A DNA stretch of 64,000 bases from Leucobacter sp. L43 (GTDB lineage: Bacteria; Actinomycetota; Actinomycetes; Actinomycetales; Microbacteriaceae): the NCBI RefSeq assembly GCF_016597785.1, contig NZ_JAENJG010000001.1:1674001-1738000 (forward strand), read 5' to 3'. The position numbers and the translations under genes were made by a program. The notes below the pieces were generated by a model. It was given only the letters and a program-made list of their open reading frames with translations. It did not search any database and was not told where the DNA came from. Positions 8,306-17,358 of this stretch are shown here, piece after piece (the stretch's first letter is position 1; each line of letters begins with the position of its first letter).

Positions 8306-9361
8306 ATGAGCATGCACGGCGAGTACAAGGTTCCTGGCGGCAAGCTGGTCGTCGTCGATTTCGAGGTCGTCGACGATCGCATCACCGACTTCCGCCTCTC
8401 CGGCGACTTCTTCCTGGAACCCGATGATGCGCTCGGCTGCATCAACGAGGCGATCGAGGGGCACCACCCGAACGGCACGATCGAGGAGTTCTCGACCGCC
8501 ATCCACCAGGCGCTCCCGAGCGAGGTGCACCTGCTCGGGTTCACGCCCGACTCGGTCGGGGTGGCGATCCGCCGCGCCGTCACCGGCGCCGCGCACTGGC
8601 GCGACTACGACTGGCAGATCGTGCACGAACCGCCCATCGCCCCCGTGCTGAACGCCGCGCTCGACGAGGTGCTCACCGCAGCCGTCGGCGAGGGGCTTCG
8701 CGGGCCGACTCTGCGCATCTGGGAGTGGAACGCCCCCGCCGTGTTCATCGGCAGCTTCCAGTCGGTGAAGAACGAGGTCGACGAGGAGCAGGCCGCGGCG
8801 CGCCACGCGCAGATCGTGCGCCGCATCTCGGGTGGGGGCGCCATGTACATGGAGCCGGAGGCCTGCATCACGTACGCGCTCTACGTCCCGGGAGAGCTCG
8901 TGCGGGGCATGAGCTTCGCCGACTCGTACGCGTACCTCGACGAATGGGTGCTCGAGGCGCTGAAGTCGCTCGGCATCGACGCGGTGTACAAGCCGCTCAA
9001 CGACATCACGAGCCCCCAGGGCAAGATCGGCGGCGCGGCGCAGAAGCGCCTCGGGTCGGGCGCCGTGCTGCACCACGTGACCATGGCGTACGACATGGAT
9101 GCCGAAGCCATGACGCAGGTGCTGCGCATCGGTCGCGAGAAGCTCTCCGACAAGGGAACCGCGAGCGCTGAGAAGCGCGTCGATCCGCTGCGAAGCCAGA
9201 CCGGTCTGCCGCGCGAAGAGATCATCGAGCGCATGATCGAGGTCTTCAAGCGCCGGCACGGAGGCACCGATGGCGAGGTCACCGAGGGCGAGTGGGATGC
9301 CGCCGAGCGGCTGGTCGAGAAGAAGTTCTTGACGGAGGAGTGGATCCGCCGCGTGCCGTAG
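8306..9361 (+). CDS. lplA: Lipoate-protein ligase with N-terminal accessory domain
   Basis: A 351-residue ligase that activates lipoate and attaches it to lysines of E2 and GcvH proteins. Residues ~1-90 (YKVPGGKLVVVDF, LSGDFFLEPDDAL) look like the accessory domain that is C-terminal in E. coli LplA. The catalytic domain follows, with RRISGGGAMY at 172-181 and the catalytic-type Lys240 in GKIGGAAQ. The order is therefore accessory-catalytic. ATG 8306 is preferred; ATG 8312 and a longer GTG at 8270 are possible. A likely client is the E2 encoded at 30.6-32.0 kb. Confidence 0.88.
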   Translation: MSMHGEYKVPGGKLVVVDFEVVDDRITDFRLSGDFFLEPDDALGCINEAIEGHHPNGTIEEFSTAIHQALPSEVHLLGFTPDSVGVAIRRAVTGAAHWRDYDWQIVHEPPIAPVLNAALDEVLTAAVGEGLRGPTLRIWEWNAPAVFIGSFQSVKNEVDEEQAAARHAQIVRRISGGGAMYMEPEACITYALYVPGELVRGMSFADSYAYLDEWVLEALKSLGIDAVYKPLNDITSPQGKIGGAAQKRLGSGAVLHHVTMAYDMDAEAMTQVLRIGREKLSDKGTASAEKRVDPLRSQTGLPREEIIERMIEVFKRRHGGTDGEVTEGEWDAAERLVEKKFLTEEWIRRVP

Positions 9362-9386
9362 GGCGCCGCCCGTGCCGGGCAGTGCG

Positions 9387-11312
9387 CTAGCCCAGTGGGA
9401 GACGGGCGCGCACCGCGAATCCGCCGGCGTCGGTGGCGCCGGCGGTGACGGCGCCTCCGAGGGCTTCGACGCGTTCGCGCACCCCGGCGAGACCGAGCCC
9501 TGAGCCGGGGGCTGGGTGCTGCGCACGCGTCGCGTCCGCAGGCCCGTTCACCACCGCGACATCGAGCGCTTCGGCGTCGGATCGCACCGAGACGGTGATC
9601 TCAGACCCTGGCGCGTGTCGCATCGCGTTGCTGAGCGTCTCCTGCACCATCCGATACGCGGTCAGCCCGAGCGCCGGCGCGAGCGACGGCGAGGCGCTGC
9701 CCGACTCTTCAGGTCCCTCGACGACGAGGTCGACGCGCACCCCCGAGTGGCGGGTCGACTCGATGAGCGACGGGATATCCGCGATCGACGGCTGCGGGGC
9801 GAGCAGCGCATCGCGATCCTCATCGCCGGATCGCAACAGCGTGAGCAACCCGCGCATCTCGGCGAGTGCCTGCCGTGACGACCCGGCGATCGACGCGAAT
9901 TCCCGTTCTGCGTCATCTCCGAGCGCCGGAAACCGGTACTTCGCCGTCGTCGCCTGCACGCTGATGACCGACATGCTGTGGGCGACCACGTCGTGCAGCT
10001 CACGCGCGATGCGGTTGCGCTCTTCGAGCTCCCGGCGCTGCGCGCTCAGCCCGGCGCTCATGCGGCGCTCCTCGCGGAGGGCGCCGCGGTTCGCGAGCCA
10101 CTGCCGCCCGAGCACGCCTGCGACGAGCATCGCGCCCGACACCGCGGCCGAGACGATGAGATTGGCCCACCCCGCACCATCGATGCCGCCCGGCAGCGCG
10201 GCGATCGCACATGCCAGTTGCGGTGCGGCCCACGCGATCGCCGCCCACACCCAGTGGCGGCGCAGCGCGACGATCATCACGAGCGCGGCCTGCACGAGGA
10301 GCGCCATGACCGGCCACGGCCACGGCCACGAGAGCCCGGTCGCCGCGCTCGCCAGCACGGTCGATACCGCCGCGATCGACTGCAGCGCGATGCCCGCCGC
10401 CGGCCAGCGAACGACGAGCACCACGGCGAGCGCCTGCCCCACCGCGATGAGCATCGCGATCGCGACGTGGATGCCGTAGAGGGACGCGAGCACCGGCCAG
10501 CCGACCGCGACGGCGACGATCGCCACGAACGCCGCTGCGATCCACGACCAGTTCTCGGGAGACCACGACGATGCGGCGCTCGCCGGCGCCGTCGCCGGCG
10601 AGCGGTTCGGGGCACTCGCCGCTGGGAGCTCGACTGGTGGCCGCTCCCCCACCGGCACCGCTTGCCCGAGCGCTGCGGTCGTCACGAGCACGTCCAGGCG
10701 TGCGAGGCCGCGCAGCACCGCAGGCAGCAGCAGGATGAAGACGACGCCGACGACGAGATTGAATCCGGCGTTGACGAGGTGCGAGTGCGTGTACGTGCCG
10801 GGCTCGGCCCCGGTCGCGGATTCGATGGCGATCCCGGGGAAGGTCTGTTCGTGCGGCGGCAGGAAGATGCCCCACACCACGTAGGTGAGGCCGCCGAGCG
10901 CTGCCGCCGTCCACGCGATCACGAGCACCGCGCTCACGGTGCGCAGTGGAAATGCGATGAGCGTCTCGAAGACGAGATCCGCCCAGCGGCGCGGCTCGCC
11001 GAGCACGCGCAGCTGTCCTCGCAGACCCGGTGCGGGCGCCGCGTACTGCGCCGCGGGCAGCTGCCCGCCCCAGCGGCGCACCCGCGCCCGCGAAAGCTGC
11101 GCGGCGGCGGAAGCGGCGCGCAGCGTCAGCGGGAGCAGGAGAGCGCCGATCCACACGATCAGCGTTCCGATCGAGAGCAGGGCGAGCGGAACGAGCACGA
11201 CGAACGCTGCGAGTGAGAGCAGGAAGCCCGGCACGATGAGGGCGTAATCGCGCCCCATGCCTGACAGCATGCGGGCAAAGCGTCGGGTGCTGCCCGATGA
11301 GTCGTTCACCAT
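9387..11312 (-). CDS. NarL-type sensor histidine kinase, polytopic
   Basis: A 641-residue membrane kinase. About nine hydrophobic segments occur from residue 25 to 405 in two groups (25-210 and 258-405), joined by a Pro/Ala-rich loop. The HisKA_3 phosphoacceptor His440 lies in ARELHDVVAHSMSV. The ATPase domain shows the N box (QETLSNAMRHAP) and GSGLGLAGV. ATG at 11312 is chosen for its AGGAGA site, which lies inside the end of the upstream transporter gene, so translation is probably coupled. The partner is the divergent response regulator at 12402. The signal is unknown. Confidence 0.88.
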   Translation of the reverse strand: MVNDSSGSTRRFARMLSGMGRDYALIVPGFLLSLAAFVVLVPLALLSIGTLIVWIGALLLPLTLRAASAAAQLSRARVRRWGGQLPAAQYAAPAPGLRGQLRVLGEPRRWADLVFETLIAFPLRTVSAVLVIAWTAAALGGLTYVVWGIFLPPHEQTFPGIAIESATGAEPGTYTHSHLVNAGFNLVVGVVFILLLPAVLRGLARLDVLVTTAALGQAVPVGERPPVELPAASAPNRSPATAPASAASSWSPENWSWIAAAFVAIVAVAVGWPVLASLYGIHVAIAMLIAVGQALAVVLVVRWPAAGIALQSIAAVSTVLASAATGLSWPWPWPVMALLVQAALVMIVALRRHWVWAAIAWAAPQLACAIAALPGGIDGAGWANLIVSAAVSGAMLVAGVLGRQWLANRGALREERRMSAGLSAQRRELEERNRIARELHDVVAHSMSVISVQATTAKYRFPALGDDAEREFASIAGSSRQALAEMRGLLTLLRSGDEDRDALLAPQPSIADIPSLIESTRHSGVRVDLVVEGPEESGSASPSLAPALGLTAYRMVQETLSNAMRHAPGSEITVSVRSDAEALDVAVVNGPADATRAQHPAPGSGLGLAGVRERVEALGGAVTAGATDAGGFAVRARLPLG

Positions 11313-11313
11313 G

Positions 11314-12300
11314 TCAGCTTCTCCTATTCTGAGGTGCGACGCCAACGGCGTCGTGTCGTGTTGATGCGGCCGGTGCTGGTGCGAAGCCCGGGTGATGGTG
11401 CGCGATGAGCAGAATGCCCGCCGCCGCGGCCCCGCCGCTCGTCACCAGCCCGAGCAGAGCGATCGGTGGCAGCGGTGCGTATTCGCCGAGCAGCAGGACG
11501 CCGACCCCCACGGCGACGAGCGGATCGAGCACCGTCAGCCCCGCGAGCACCGTCTCGGGCGGTCCGCTCGCGTAGGCGGTCTGCACCAGCCAGAGACCGA
11601 CGAGCGCGGCGGCTCCGAGAAGTGCGATGAGCGCCCACATCGCACCGGGGGCGATGGCACGTGCGCCGTGATCGCCGAGCGTCCCCGCTCCGTTCCGATG
11701 CAGGATCGCGACGCCTTCGACCGCCACCACGTGCATTGCGGCTGCGACGGCGCCGTACATCATGCCGGCGGTCACCACGCGGGAGAGGTGACCCGCTCGG
11801 CTCACCGCGACGAGCCCCCCGGCCACGATGCCGGCGCCCAGCGCCACCGAGAGCTGCAGCACCTGAGCATCAGCGGGGTGCGCATCCCGGGTGAACCCGG
11901 CGCTGACGAGCACGAAGGCCACGACGGCGAGCACGGTGAGTGCGATGCCGGATGCCAGTCCGCGAGTGATCCGCAGCCCCGACGAACCTGCGCTGATGAC
12001 GGCCGCGACGACGAGGGCGAGTGCGCCGACGGGCTGCACGACGGAGATCGGGGCGAGACCCAGCGCGACGACGTTGAGTGCGGTCGCGCCCACGATGACG
12101 GCGCCGCCGAGCAGCCAGAGCGGGGATCGCCACATCTGGAGGAGCCCGTCGGGGATCCGCGCGTTCGGGCGGGGCGGCGACGCCGGGTCGCGATGCATCG
12201 CGCCGAGCCGCACCGCGCGATGCTGCAGGTGCGTGCCGGCGGCCAGGCCGACGGCGCCGACTGCGGCGAGAAGCACAGGGAGGAGGACCATGCGGTTCAC
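11314..12300 (-). CDS. DMT-type multi-pass transporter
   Basis: A 328-residue membrane protein with about nine to ten hydrophobic helices and a His/Pro-rich cytoplasmic tail. The layout and motifs such as LGLAPISVVQPVGALALVV resemble the DMT superfamily (EamA or NIPA-like). Its stop is 1 bp before the histidine kinase start, and the kinase ribosome site lies inside this gene. The protein may therefore take part in sensing or be a target of the two-component system (inference). Start is GTG 12300, with ATG 12291 as an alternative. Confidence 0.75.
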   Translation of the reverse strand: MNRMVLLPVLLAAVGAVGLAAGTHLQHRAVRLGAMHRDPASPPRPNARIPDGLLQMWRSPLWLLGGAVIVGATALNVVALGLAPISVVQPVGALALVVAAVISAGSSGLRITRGLASGIALTVLAVVAFVLVSAGFTRDAHPADAQVLQLSVALGAGIVAGGLVAVSRAGHLSRVVTAGMMYGAVAAAMHVVAVEGVAILHRNGAGTLGDHGARAIAPGAMWALIALLGAAALVGLWLVQTAYASGPPETVLAGLTVLDPLVAVGVGVLLLGEYAPLPPIALLGLVTSGGAAAAGILLIAHHHPGFAPAPAASTRHDAVGVAPQNRRS

Positions 12301-12383
12301 CGTACGAGCCGCTCGCGCATCTGCGCGTCACCCTCAGGGGTCGACTCGGGTGGTACCTCCGGGTGATCCTTCCACTCGATTCT

Positions 12384-12398
12384 CTCGATACCATCGAG
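12384..12398. promoter_or_regulatory. CTCGAT-N3-ATCGAG palindrome before response regulator
   Basis: A perfect 6-bp inverted repeat with a 3-nt spacer, ending 3 bp before the response-regulator ATG and within the 101-bp gap shared with the divergent transporter/kinase operon. The position suits autoregulation by the response regulator, but this is inference. Confidence 0.35.
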
Positions 12399-12401
12399 TT
12401 C

Positions 12402-13088
12402 ATGGTGCCGTCAGACCGAGAAAATACCCCCGTGCGGGTGGCGATCATCGACGATCAGGCGATGGTGCGCCAGGGGTTCGGCGCGCTGCTCGACGCGCAG
12501 CCCGACCTCACCGTCGTCGGCAGCGGGTCGGACGGCAGCGAGGCCGTGGAACTGGTGCGGCGATCGCGGCCCGACGTGATCCTCATGGATATTCGCATGC
12601 CCCAGATGAACGGTCTCGACGCGACCAGGGCGGTGCTCTCGATGCCCGGGCTCGATCACCCGCGGGTCATCATGCTGACCACCTTCGACGCCGACGAGTA
12701 CGTCTTCTCGGCGCTGCAGGCCGGCGCGAGCGGGTTCCTGCTGAAAGACGCGACCGCGGAAGACCTCATCGCGGCCGTCCGCGTCGTCGCCGCGGGCAAC
12801 GCGCTGCTCGCGCCCTCCATCACGAGCAAGCTGATCGCCGACTACGTCGCGCGCCCGGCGCCCCGCGACACCTCAGCGCTGCTCTCGCCGTTGACGGAGC
12901 GCGAGCTCGGAGTCATGAAGCTCGTCGCGGTGGGCAAGTCGAACAGCGAGATCGCGGAGCACCTGTTCCTCTCCGAGCAGACCGTGAAGACGCACGTGTC
13001 CCGGGTGCTCGGAAAGCTCGGATTGCGGGATCGCACGCAGGTCGTCATCGCCGCGTACGAATCGGGGCTCGTCGGCGTCGGGCGCTGA
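12402..13088 (+). CDS. NarL/FixJ-family response regulator
   Basis: A 228-residue two-component regulator. The receiver domain spans about residues 10-130, with acidic pocket Asp17-Asp18, phosphoacceptor Asp63 (LMDIRMP), Thr94 and Lys115. A LuxR-type HTH is at about 160-215 (LTERELGVMKLVAVGKSNSE, then TVKTHVSRVLGKL). It is divergent from its probable kinase. ATG 12402 is used; GTG 12432, immediately before the receiver, is an alternative. It probably acts on the kinase/transporter operon. Confidence 0.9.
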   Translation: MVPSDRENTPVRVAIIDDQAMVRQGFGALLDAQPDLTVVGSGSDGSEAVELVRRSRPDVILMDIRMPQMNGLDATRAVLSMPGLDHPRVIMLTTFDADEYVFSALQAGASGFLLKDATAEDLIAAVRVVAAGNALLAPSITSKLIADYVARPAPRDTSALLSPLTERELGVMKLVAVGKSNSEIAEHLFLSEQTVKTHVSRVLGKLGLRDRTQVVIAAYESGLVGVGR

Positions 13089-13190
13089 TCCGCCTCACCC
13101 CGCAGTTCGGCCGGTTCACCCGCGCGAGTGACGCGGAGCGGGCCACCCCGCTTCTACCGTCTCTCCTTGTACCCGATGCAAGGAGCCACC

Positions 13191-14606
13191 GTGACACTCA
13201 CCCACTCGCAGCCCGACCTGCTCGCGCTCGACGGCCCGGCCTCACCGCCGCCGGCCGCCCGACCGGCCTCGCCTGCGCGGCCAGCCTCGCACCGCGACCC
13301 CACCGTCGATGCGGTGCGCGCGGGCGCTCTGCTGATCGTCGTCGTGCTGCACGCCCTCATGGTCGGCGCGCAGATCGCACCGACCGGGGCGCTGCGCACG
13401 AGTGTCGCGCTTTCTGGCGAAGCCTGGTTCGTGCCGATGACGTGGGTGCTGCAGATCATGCCCCTCTTCTTCATCGCCGGCGGCTTCGCCTCACTGTCGC
13501 AGTGGCGGCGCATGCGCGAACGCGGTGCAAGCGCCGCCGAGTACGTCACCGCACGCACGCGCCGCCTGGCCGTGCCCGCGATCCTCATGATCGGATCGGT
13601 CGGCGGAGCACTGCTGCTCGCCCGAGCGCTCGGGGCGGACGCCGCCCTCATCGACGAGGCGAGCCTGCGGATCGGCCAGCCGCTGTGGTTCCTCGCGACC
13701 TACTTCGGAGTCACCGCGCTGGTGCCGGCGATGGCGTGGCTCCACGACCGGATCCCGCTGATCACCGTGCTCGCGCTCGCCGTCGGCGTCATCATCGTCG
13801 ACGTGGCGCATGCACGTCTCGGCGCGCCGGTCGGGTATCTCAACCTCGTGCTCGTCTGGCCGCTCATGCAGCAACTCGGATTCCTGATGCGCGACGGGCT
13901 GTCGTTCGCCGTGTGGCGCCGGCGGGGCCTGATCACCGGCCTTCTCGCGTCGCTGGCGCTGCTGCTCGCGTTGATCGGGCGCGGATGGTCGCCCGACATG
14001 CTCGTGAATCTCAACCCGCCGACGACGGCGATCATGCTGCTCGGCACGGCGCAGTTCTTCGTGCTCCAACTGCTGCGCCCTCGACTCGACTCGCTCACCC
14101 GCGCGCCCCGCCTCACGCGCGTCATCTCACGGGCGAACGCCGTCGCAATGGGGGTGTATCTCTGGCACATGCCCGTCGTACTCGGCCTGGTCGCCCTCAT
14201 GTGGAGCGCCGGCCTGCCCCTGCCTGCCCCGCACTCGGAGGCGTGGTGGGCGACGCGCCCGCTGTGGCTCCTCGTGATCGGGTGCTGCGTGCTGCCGGTG
14301 GCCGCCTGCATCGCACCGCTCGAGCAGCGGATAGTCGCGCGACTTCAGGCGACGGCTACGGCGACGGCGACGGGCTTCGGCAGCCGCGCCGGCATGCGGG
14401 GGATGCGCGGGATGCGGGGGATGCAGGGCTGGTCGGCGTCGCTCAGCGTGCTGTGCGGCATCGGCGGAACCGCCAGTGCACTGCTCGCCGGGATCGCCTC
14501 GCCCCTGCCCTACGCAGCCGCTCTCGCGCTGCTCGCACTCGGCCTCCACTTCGCCACGCTGCGCCCGCGCCTGCGCCTACGCCCGCGCCTCGTGACGCTT
14601 CGGTGA
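13191..14606 (+). CDS. Acyltransferase family 3 membrane protein
   Basis: A 471-residue multi-pass acyltransferase of the OafA/NolL type, which would transfer acyl groups to envelope glycans or lipids. Arg43 and His54 (VVLHAL) in the first membrane segment match the conserved R and H of the family. The GTG start follows AAGGAG at 5 nt. Near residue 395 the protein has Ala-Thr repeats and then four near-identical Gly-Met-Arg triplets encoded by 9-bp DNA repeats (14391-14426), probably a flexible loop. It stands alone after the response regulator; acceptor unknown. Confidence 0.82.
   Translation: MTLTHSQPDLLALDGPASPPPAARPASPARPASHRDPTVDAVRAGALLIVVVLHALMVGAQIAPTGALRTSVALSGEAWFVPMTWVLQIMPLFFIAGGFASLSQWRRMRERGASAAEYVTARTRRLAVPAILMIGSVGGALLLARALGADAALIDEASLRIGQPLWFLATYFGVTALVPAMAWLHDRIPLITVLALAVGVIIVDVAHARLGAPVGYLNLVLVWPLMQQLGFLMRDGLSFAVWRRRGLITGLLASLALLLALIGRGWSPDMLVNLNPPTTAIMLLGTAQFFVLQLLRPRLDSLTRAPRLTRVISRANAVAMGVYLWHMPVVLGLVALMWSAGLPLPAPHSEAWWATRPLWLLVIGCCVLPVAACIAPLEQRIVARLQATATATATGFGSRAGMRGMRGMRGMQGWSASLSVLCGIGGTASALLAGIASPLPYAAALALLALGLHFATLRPRLRLRPRLVTLR
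14391..14426. repeat. Four 9-bp tandem repeats inside the acyltransferase gene
   Basis: GGCATGCGG, GGGATGCGC, GGGATGCGG and GGGATGCAG follow one another and encode GMR-GMR-GMR-GMQ. The unit length keeps the frame, so copy-number change would only alter loop length. A run of Ala-Thr codons lies about 35 bp upstream. Confidence 0.9.
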
Positions 14607-14702
14607 GAGATGCCGCTTCGGTGAGTCGGTTCGCGCCCGCAGCTGCGCACCGACGCGAGATCTCCTGCCGAAGCCGCCGGCGTCTTGCCGGGCGGGCCGC
14701 CG

Positions 14703-15674
14703 CTACGGCTCGAGAATCACCTTGCCCGTCGTGGCTCGCGACTCGAGCGCCTGATGCGCGGCAGCCGCCTCAGCCAGCGGGAACCGGGCGCCGATGCGGA
14801 AGTCGAGCTGGCCGGCCTCCATCGCTGCGAAGAGCTCGCGATAGCGCCACGCCCGCTCTTCAGCGGTGCGCACGAAGTGCCCCATCGAGGGTCGGGTGAC
14901 CGACAGGGATCCCCCCGCGTTGAGGCGCTGCAGGTCGAAGGGCGGCACTGGGCCACTCGCCGCGCCGAAGAGCACGAGCTCGCCGCGCACGCGCAGCGCC
15001 GCCAGCGAATCGTCGAACGTACGCGCCCCGACTCCGTCGTAGACCACCGCGACGCCCTCCCCGTCGGTGAGCTCACGCGCCCGTGCCGAGAAGTCGTCGT
15101 AGTCGAAGACCTCGGCGGCCCCTGCACCGAGACTCAGCTCGCGCTTCTCGGCCGTCGAGACGGTCGTGAACACGCGCACCCCGCGCGCGAGCAGCAGCTG
15201 GGTGAGCAGCAGGCCGACTCCACCGGCTCCTGCGTGCACGACCACCGTCTCCCCTGCCCGGGGCTGCGCGGCCGAGGTGGCGAGATAGTGCGCGGTGATC
15301 CCCTGCAGCGGAATGGCCGCGGCGACGTCGGCCGCGATGCCCTCGGGCACGCGCACCGCTCGATCGGCCGGAACGACGAAGCGCTCGGCGTAGGTGCGCG
15401 AGGCCTCTGCTGTGGTGATCACGTCACCGGCTGTGTACCCCTCGACGCCGTCCCCGACCTCGAGCACCACGCCGGCGGCTTCTCCTCCGGGGGTGAAGGG
15501 GTACTCCACGGAGTAGATGCCCGATCGCTGGTAGGTTTCGATGAAGTTCACGCCGACGGCGCGGGTCTGCACGAGCAGCTCGCCCGCCCCGGGCGCGGGG
15601 CTCTCGACCTCGGTGAATTGCAGCAGCTCTGGGCCGCCGGCCTCGGCAACGGTGATCGCGCGCATCTTCGTCAT
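14703..15674 (-). CDS. NADPH:quinone oxidoreductase (zinc-less MDR family)
   Basis: A 323-residue medium-chain reductase of the Qor type. It has GVNFIETYQRSGIY near residues 41-54 and FTPGGEAAGVV in the catalytic fold. The nucleotide-binding VHAGAGGVGLLLTQ is at about 146-159. The structural and catalytic zinc Cys residues of alcohol dehydrogenases are absent, as in quinone reductases. It lies 26 bp downstream of the KDG kinase in the same direction, so it may be the last gene of the uronate operon, but function in that pathway is not evident. ATG 15665 is an alternative start. Confidence 0.85.
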   Translation of the reverse strand: MTKMRAITVAEAGGPELLQFTEVESPAPGAGELLVQTRAVGVNFIETYQRSGIYSVEYPFTPGGEAAGVVLEVGDGVEGYTAGDVITTAEASRTYAERFVVPADRAVRVPEGIAADVAAAIPLQGITAHYLATSAAQPRAGETVVVHAGAGGVGLLLTQLLLARGVRVFTTVSTAEKRELSLGAGAAEVFDYDDFSARARELTDGEGVAVVYDGVGARTFDDSLAALRVRGELVLFGAASGPVPPFDLQRLNAGGSLSVTRPSMGHFVRTAEERAWRYRELFAAMEAGQLDFRIGARFPLAEAAAAHQALESRATTGKVILEP

Positions 15675-15700
15675 GATTTCAGCCTACGGCGATCGCTCGA

Positions 15701-16672
15701 TCAGCGCTGCACCGGATCGAGGTTCGACTGCAGCGACGCGAAATCGCTGCGTCGCGGCAAACCCTCCCAGTCACCGCTCATCGTGCAGGCGAACGCTCCC
15801 GCCGTCACGGCGGTCGTGACGCGCTGCTCCAGCTCCGCGCCGCCGACCAGCTCGGAGAGGTATCCGGCCACGAACGCGTCCCCGGCACCCACGGTGTCGA
15901 CGACGTCGACGGGGATCGCCGCACGGTCGATGCGGGTACCGCCGTGAAACGCGGCGCACCCGCGCGCGCCCAGTTTGACGACGACCTCGGTCGGCCCGAG
16001 TGCCTGCAGTCCGCTCCCGAGTTCCGCGAGCGGGCGGTCGCCGAGCAGCAGGGCGGCTTCGTCATCGCCGGCGAAGACGATGTCGGCGAGCGGCACCAGC
16101 TCGGCGAGGCGGACGGCCGCGGCCGCTCGGCTCCAAAGCGCGGATCGGTAGTTCAGATCGATGGACACCGGCACGCCGGCGCCGCGCGCTCGACGCATGA
16201 CGGATTCGACGGCGGCATCGGCGCTCTCCGACAGCGCCGGAGTGATGCCGGTGACGTGCACGAGTGCGGCCCCGGCGATCAGTGCATCTGACAGGTCGCT
16301 CGGCTCGAGTCGAGAGCCGGCGCTGCCCGTGCGGTAGTAGACGACGCGAGAGGTGCCTGCGGTCGGGCGCTCCTTGAGCATGAGACCGGTGGGAGCACCG
16401 GCATCCCGGATCGCCACGGTGCGCACCCCCTCAGCCCGCAGCTCGCGCGCGATCACGTCTCCGACGCTGTCAGCGCCGAGCCTGCCGCACCACACGGCAT
16501 CCGTGCCGAGACGGCTCAGGCCGATCGCCACATTCGATTCGGCACCGCCGAAGCCGAATTCGATTGCGCGTTGCGTGATGAGTCTGCCGGCCTGCGTTTG
16601 GCGCACGAGGCCCATCGATTCGCCGAGGGTCAGCACGTAGGGCGCTGCGCTCGGCCCGGGTGCGGTCGCCAT
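15701..16672 (-). CDS. kdgK: 2-keto-3-deoxygluconate kinase (PfkB family)
   Basis: A 323-residue sugar kinase that would phosphorylate KDG to KDPG with ATP. GGAESN at residues 42-47 is the PfkB N-terminal signature. YYRTGSAGSRL at about 112-122 and DLNYRSALW at 172-180 are typical of KDG kinases. GAGD at 262-265 supplies the catalytic base Asp265. ATG 16672 has GGGGG 7 nt upstream; GTG 16678 would overlap the aldolase stop by GTGA. It follows KDPG aldolase directly, which supports the assignment. Confidence 0.88.
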   Translation of the reverse strand: MATAPGPSAAPYVLTLGESMGLVRQTQAGRLITQRAIEFGFGGAESNVAIGLSRLGTDAVWCGRLGADSVGDVIARELRAEGVRTVAIRDAGAPTGLMLKERPTAGTSRVVYYRTGSAGSRLEPSDLSDALIAGAALVHVTGITPALSESADAAVESVMRRARGAGVPVSIDLNYRSALWSRAAAAVRLAELVPLADIVFAGDDEAALLLGDRPLAELGSGLQALGPTEVVVKLGARGCAAFHGGTRIDRAAIPVDVVDTVGAGDAFVAGYLSELVGGAELEQRVTTAVTAGAFACTMSGDWEGLPRRSDFASLQSNLDPVQR

Positions 16673-16674
16673 CG

Positions 16675-17358
16675 TCACGCCCCCGTCCGTCCGAGATCGA
16701 CTCGCGCGACGAGCCCGGCATCGACGATGGACTGCTGCAGCGCCTGCGCGCGCCGGGTCAGCTCGCCGAGGTCTCCCCCGTCGAACGCATCGCGCAGCAG
16801 CGGGCCTCCGGCGCTCACCGCGCAGGCACCGGCGCGCAGCCAATCGAGCGCGGATTCTGCGTCCACGCCTCCCGAGGGAATCACCTCGATATCGGGGAAC
16901 GGCCCGCGCAGGTCGGCGACGTACTTCGGCCCGAGCTTCGAAGCGGGGAACACCTTCACCGCCGTCGCGCCGCCGCGCCACCCGGTGTGCAACTCGGTCG
17001 GCGTGAAGCCGCCGGGGTAGACGGGCACCTCGGCGTCGACCGCGACGTCGATGATCCGCGGATCGGTCGTCGGGGTCACCAGGTACCGCGCACCGGCGGC
17101 GATCGCCTCCCGCGCCTGGCTCGTCTCGGTGACTGTGCCGACGCCGATCCGCGCGTCGTCGCCGAAGCGGCGAACGAGCATCGGCAACTCGTCGATCGTG
17201 CCCGGAGTGCTGAGCGTCACCTCGACGAACCGCACGCCACCCCTGAGCAGCGCATCGATCACGGGAGCGTATCCAGCTGCCGTGGGCGCTCGCAGTACGG
17301 CGATCACGGGGTTGGCGCGCAGTTCCGCGGGCACCCCTGCGCGCTCGCGGGGACTCAT
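16675..17358 (-). CDS. eda: KDPG / 4-hydroxy-2-oxoglutarate aldolase
   Basis: A 227-residue class I aldolase that splits KDPG into pyruvate and glyceraldehyde-3-phosphate. Glu46 (FVEVTLSTPG), PGGFTPTE at 115-122 and the Schiff-base Lys135 in VKVFPAS match the family. The start overlaps the upstream dehydrogenase stop by ATGA. With the kinase after it and the KduD-type dehydrogenase before it, the operon order follows the KDG pathway. Confidence 0.9.
   Translation of the reverse strand: MSPRERAGVPAELRANPVIAVLRAPTAAGYAPVIDALLRGGVRFVEVTLSTPGTIDELPMLVRRFGDDARIGVGTVTETSQAREAIAAGARYLVTPTTDPRIIDVAVDAEVPVYPGGFTPTELHTGWRGGATAVKVFPASKLGPKYVADLRGPFPDIEVIPSGGVDAESALDWLRAGACAVSAGGPLLRDAFDGGDLGELTRRAQALQQSIVDAGLVARVDLGRTGA

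Noticed and set aside
9368-9380. GCCCG-TGC-CGGGC hairpin between the lipoate ligase and the kinase
   Set aside because: A 5-bp stem without a U tract is too weak in GC-rich DNA to call a terminator.
11392-14899. Long plus-strand frames over the DMT and acyltransferase genes
   Set aside because: They are His/Arg/Asp-rich low-complexity shadows of well-supported membrane-protein genes.
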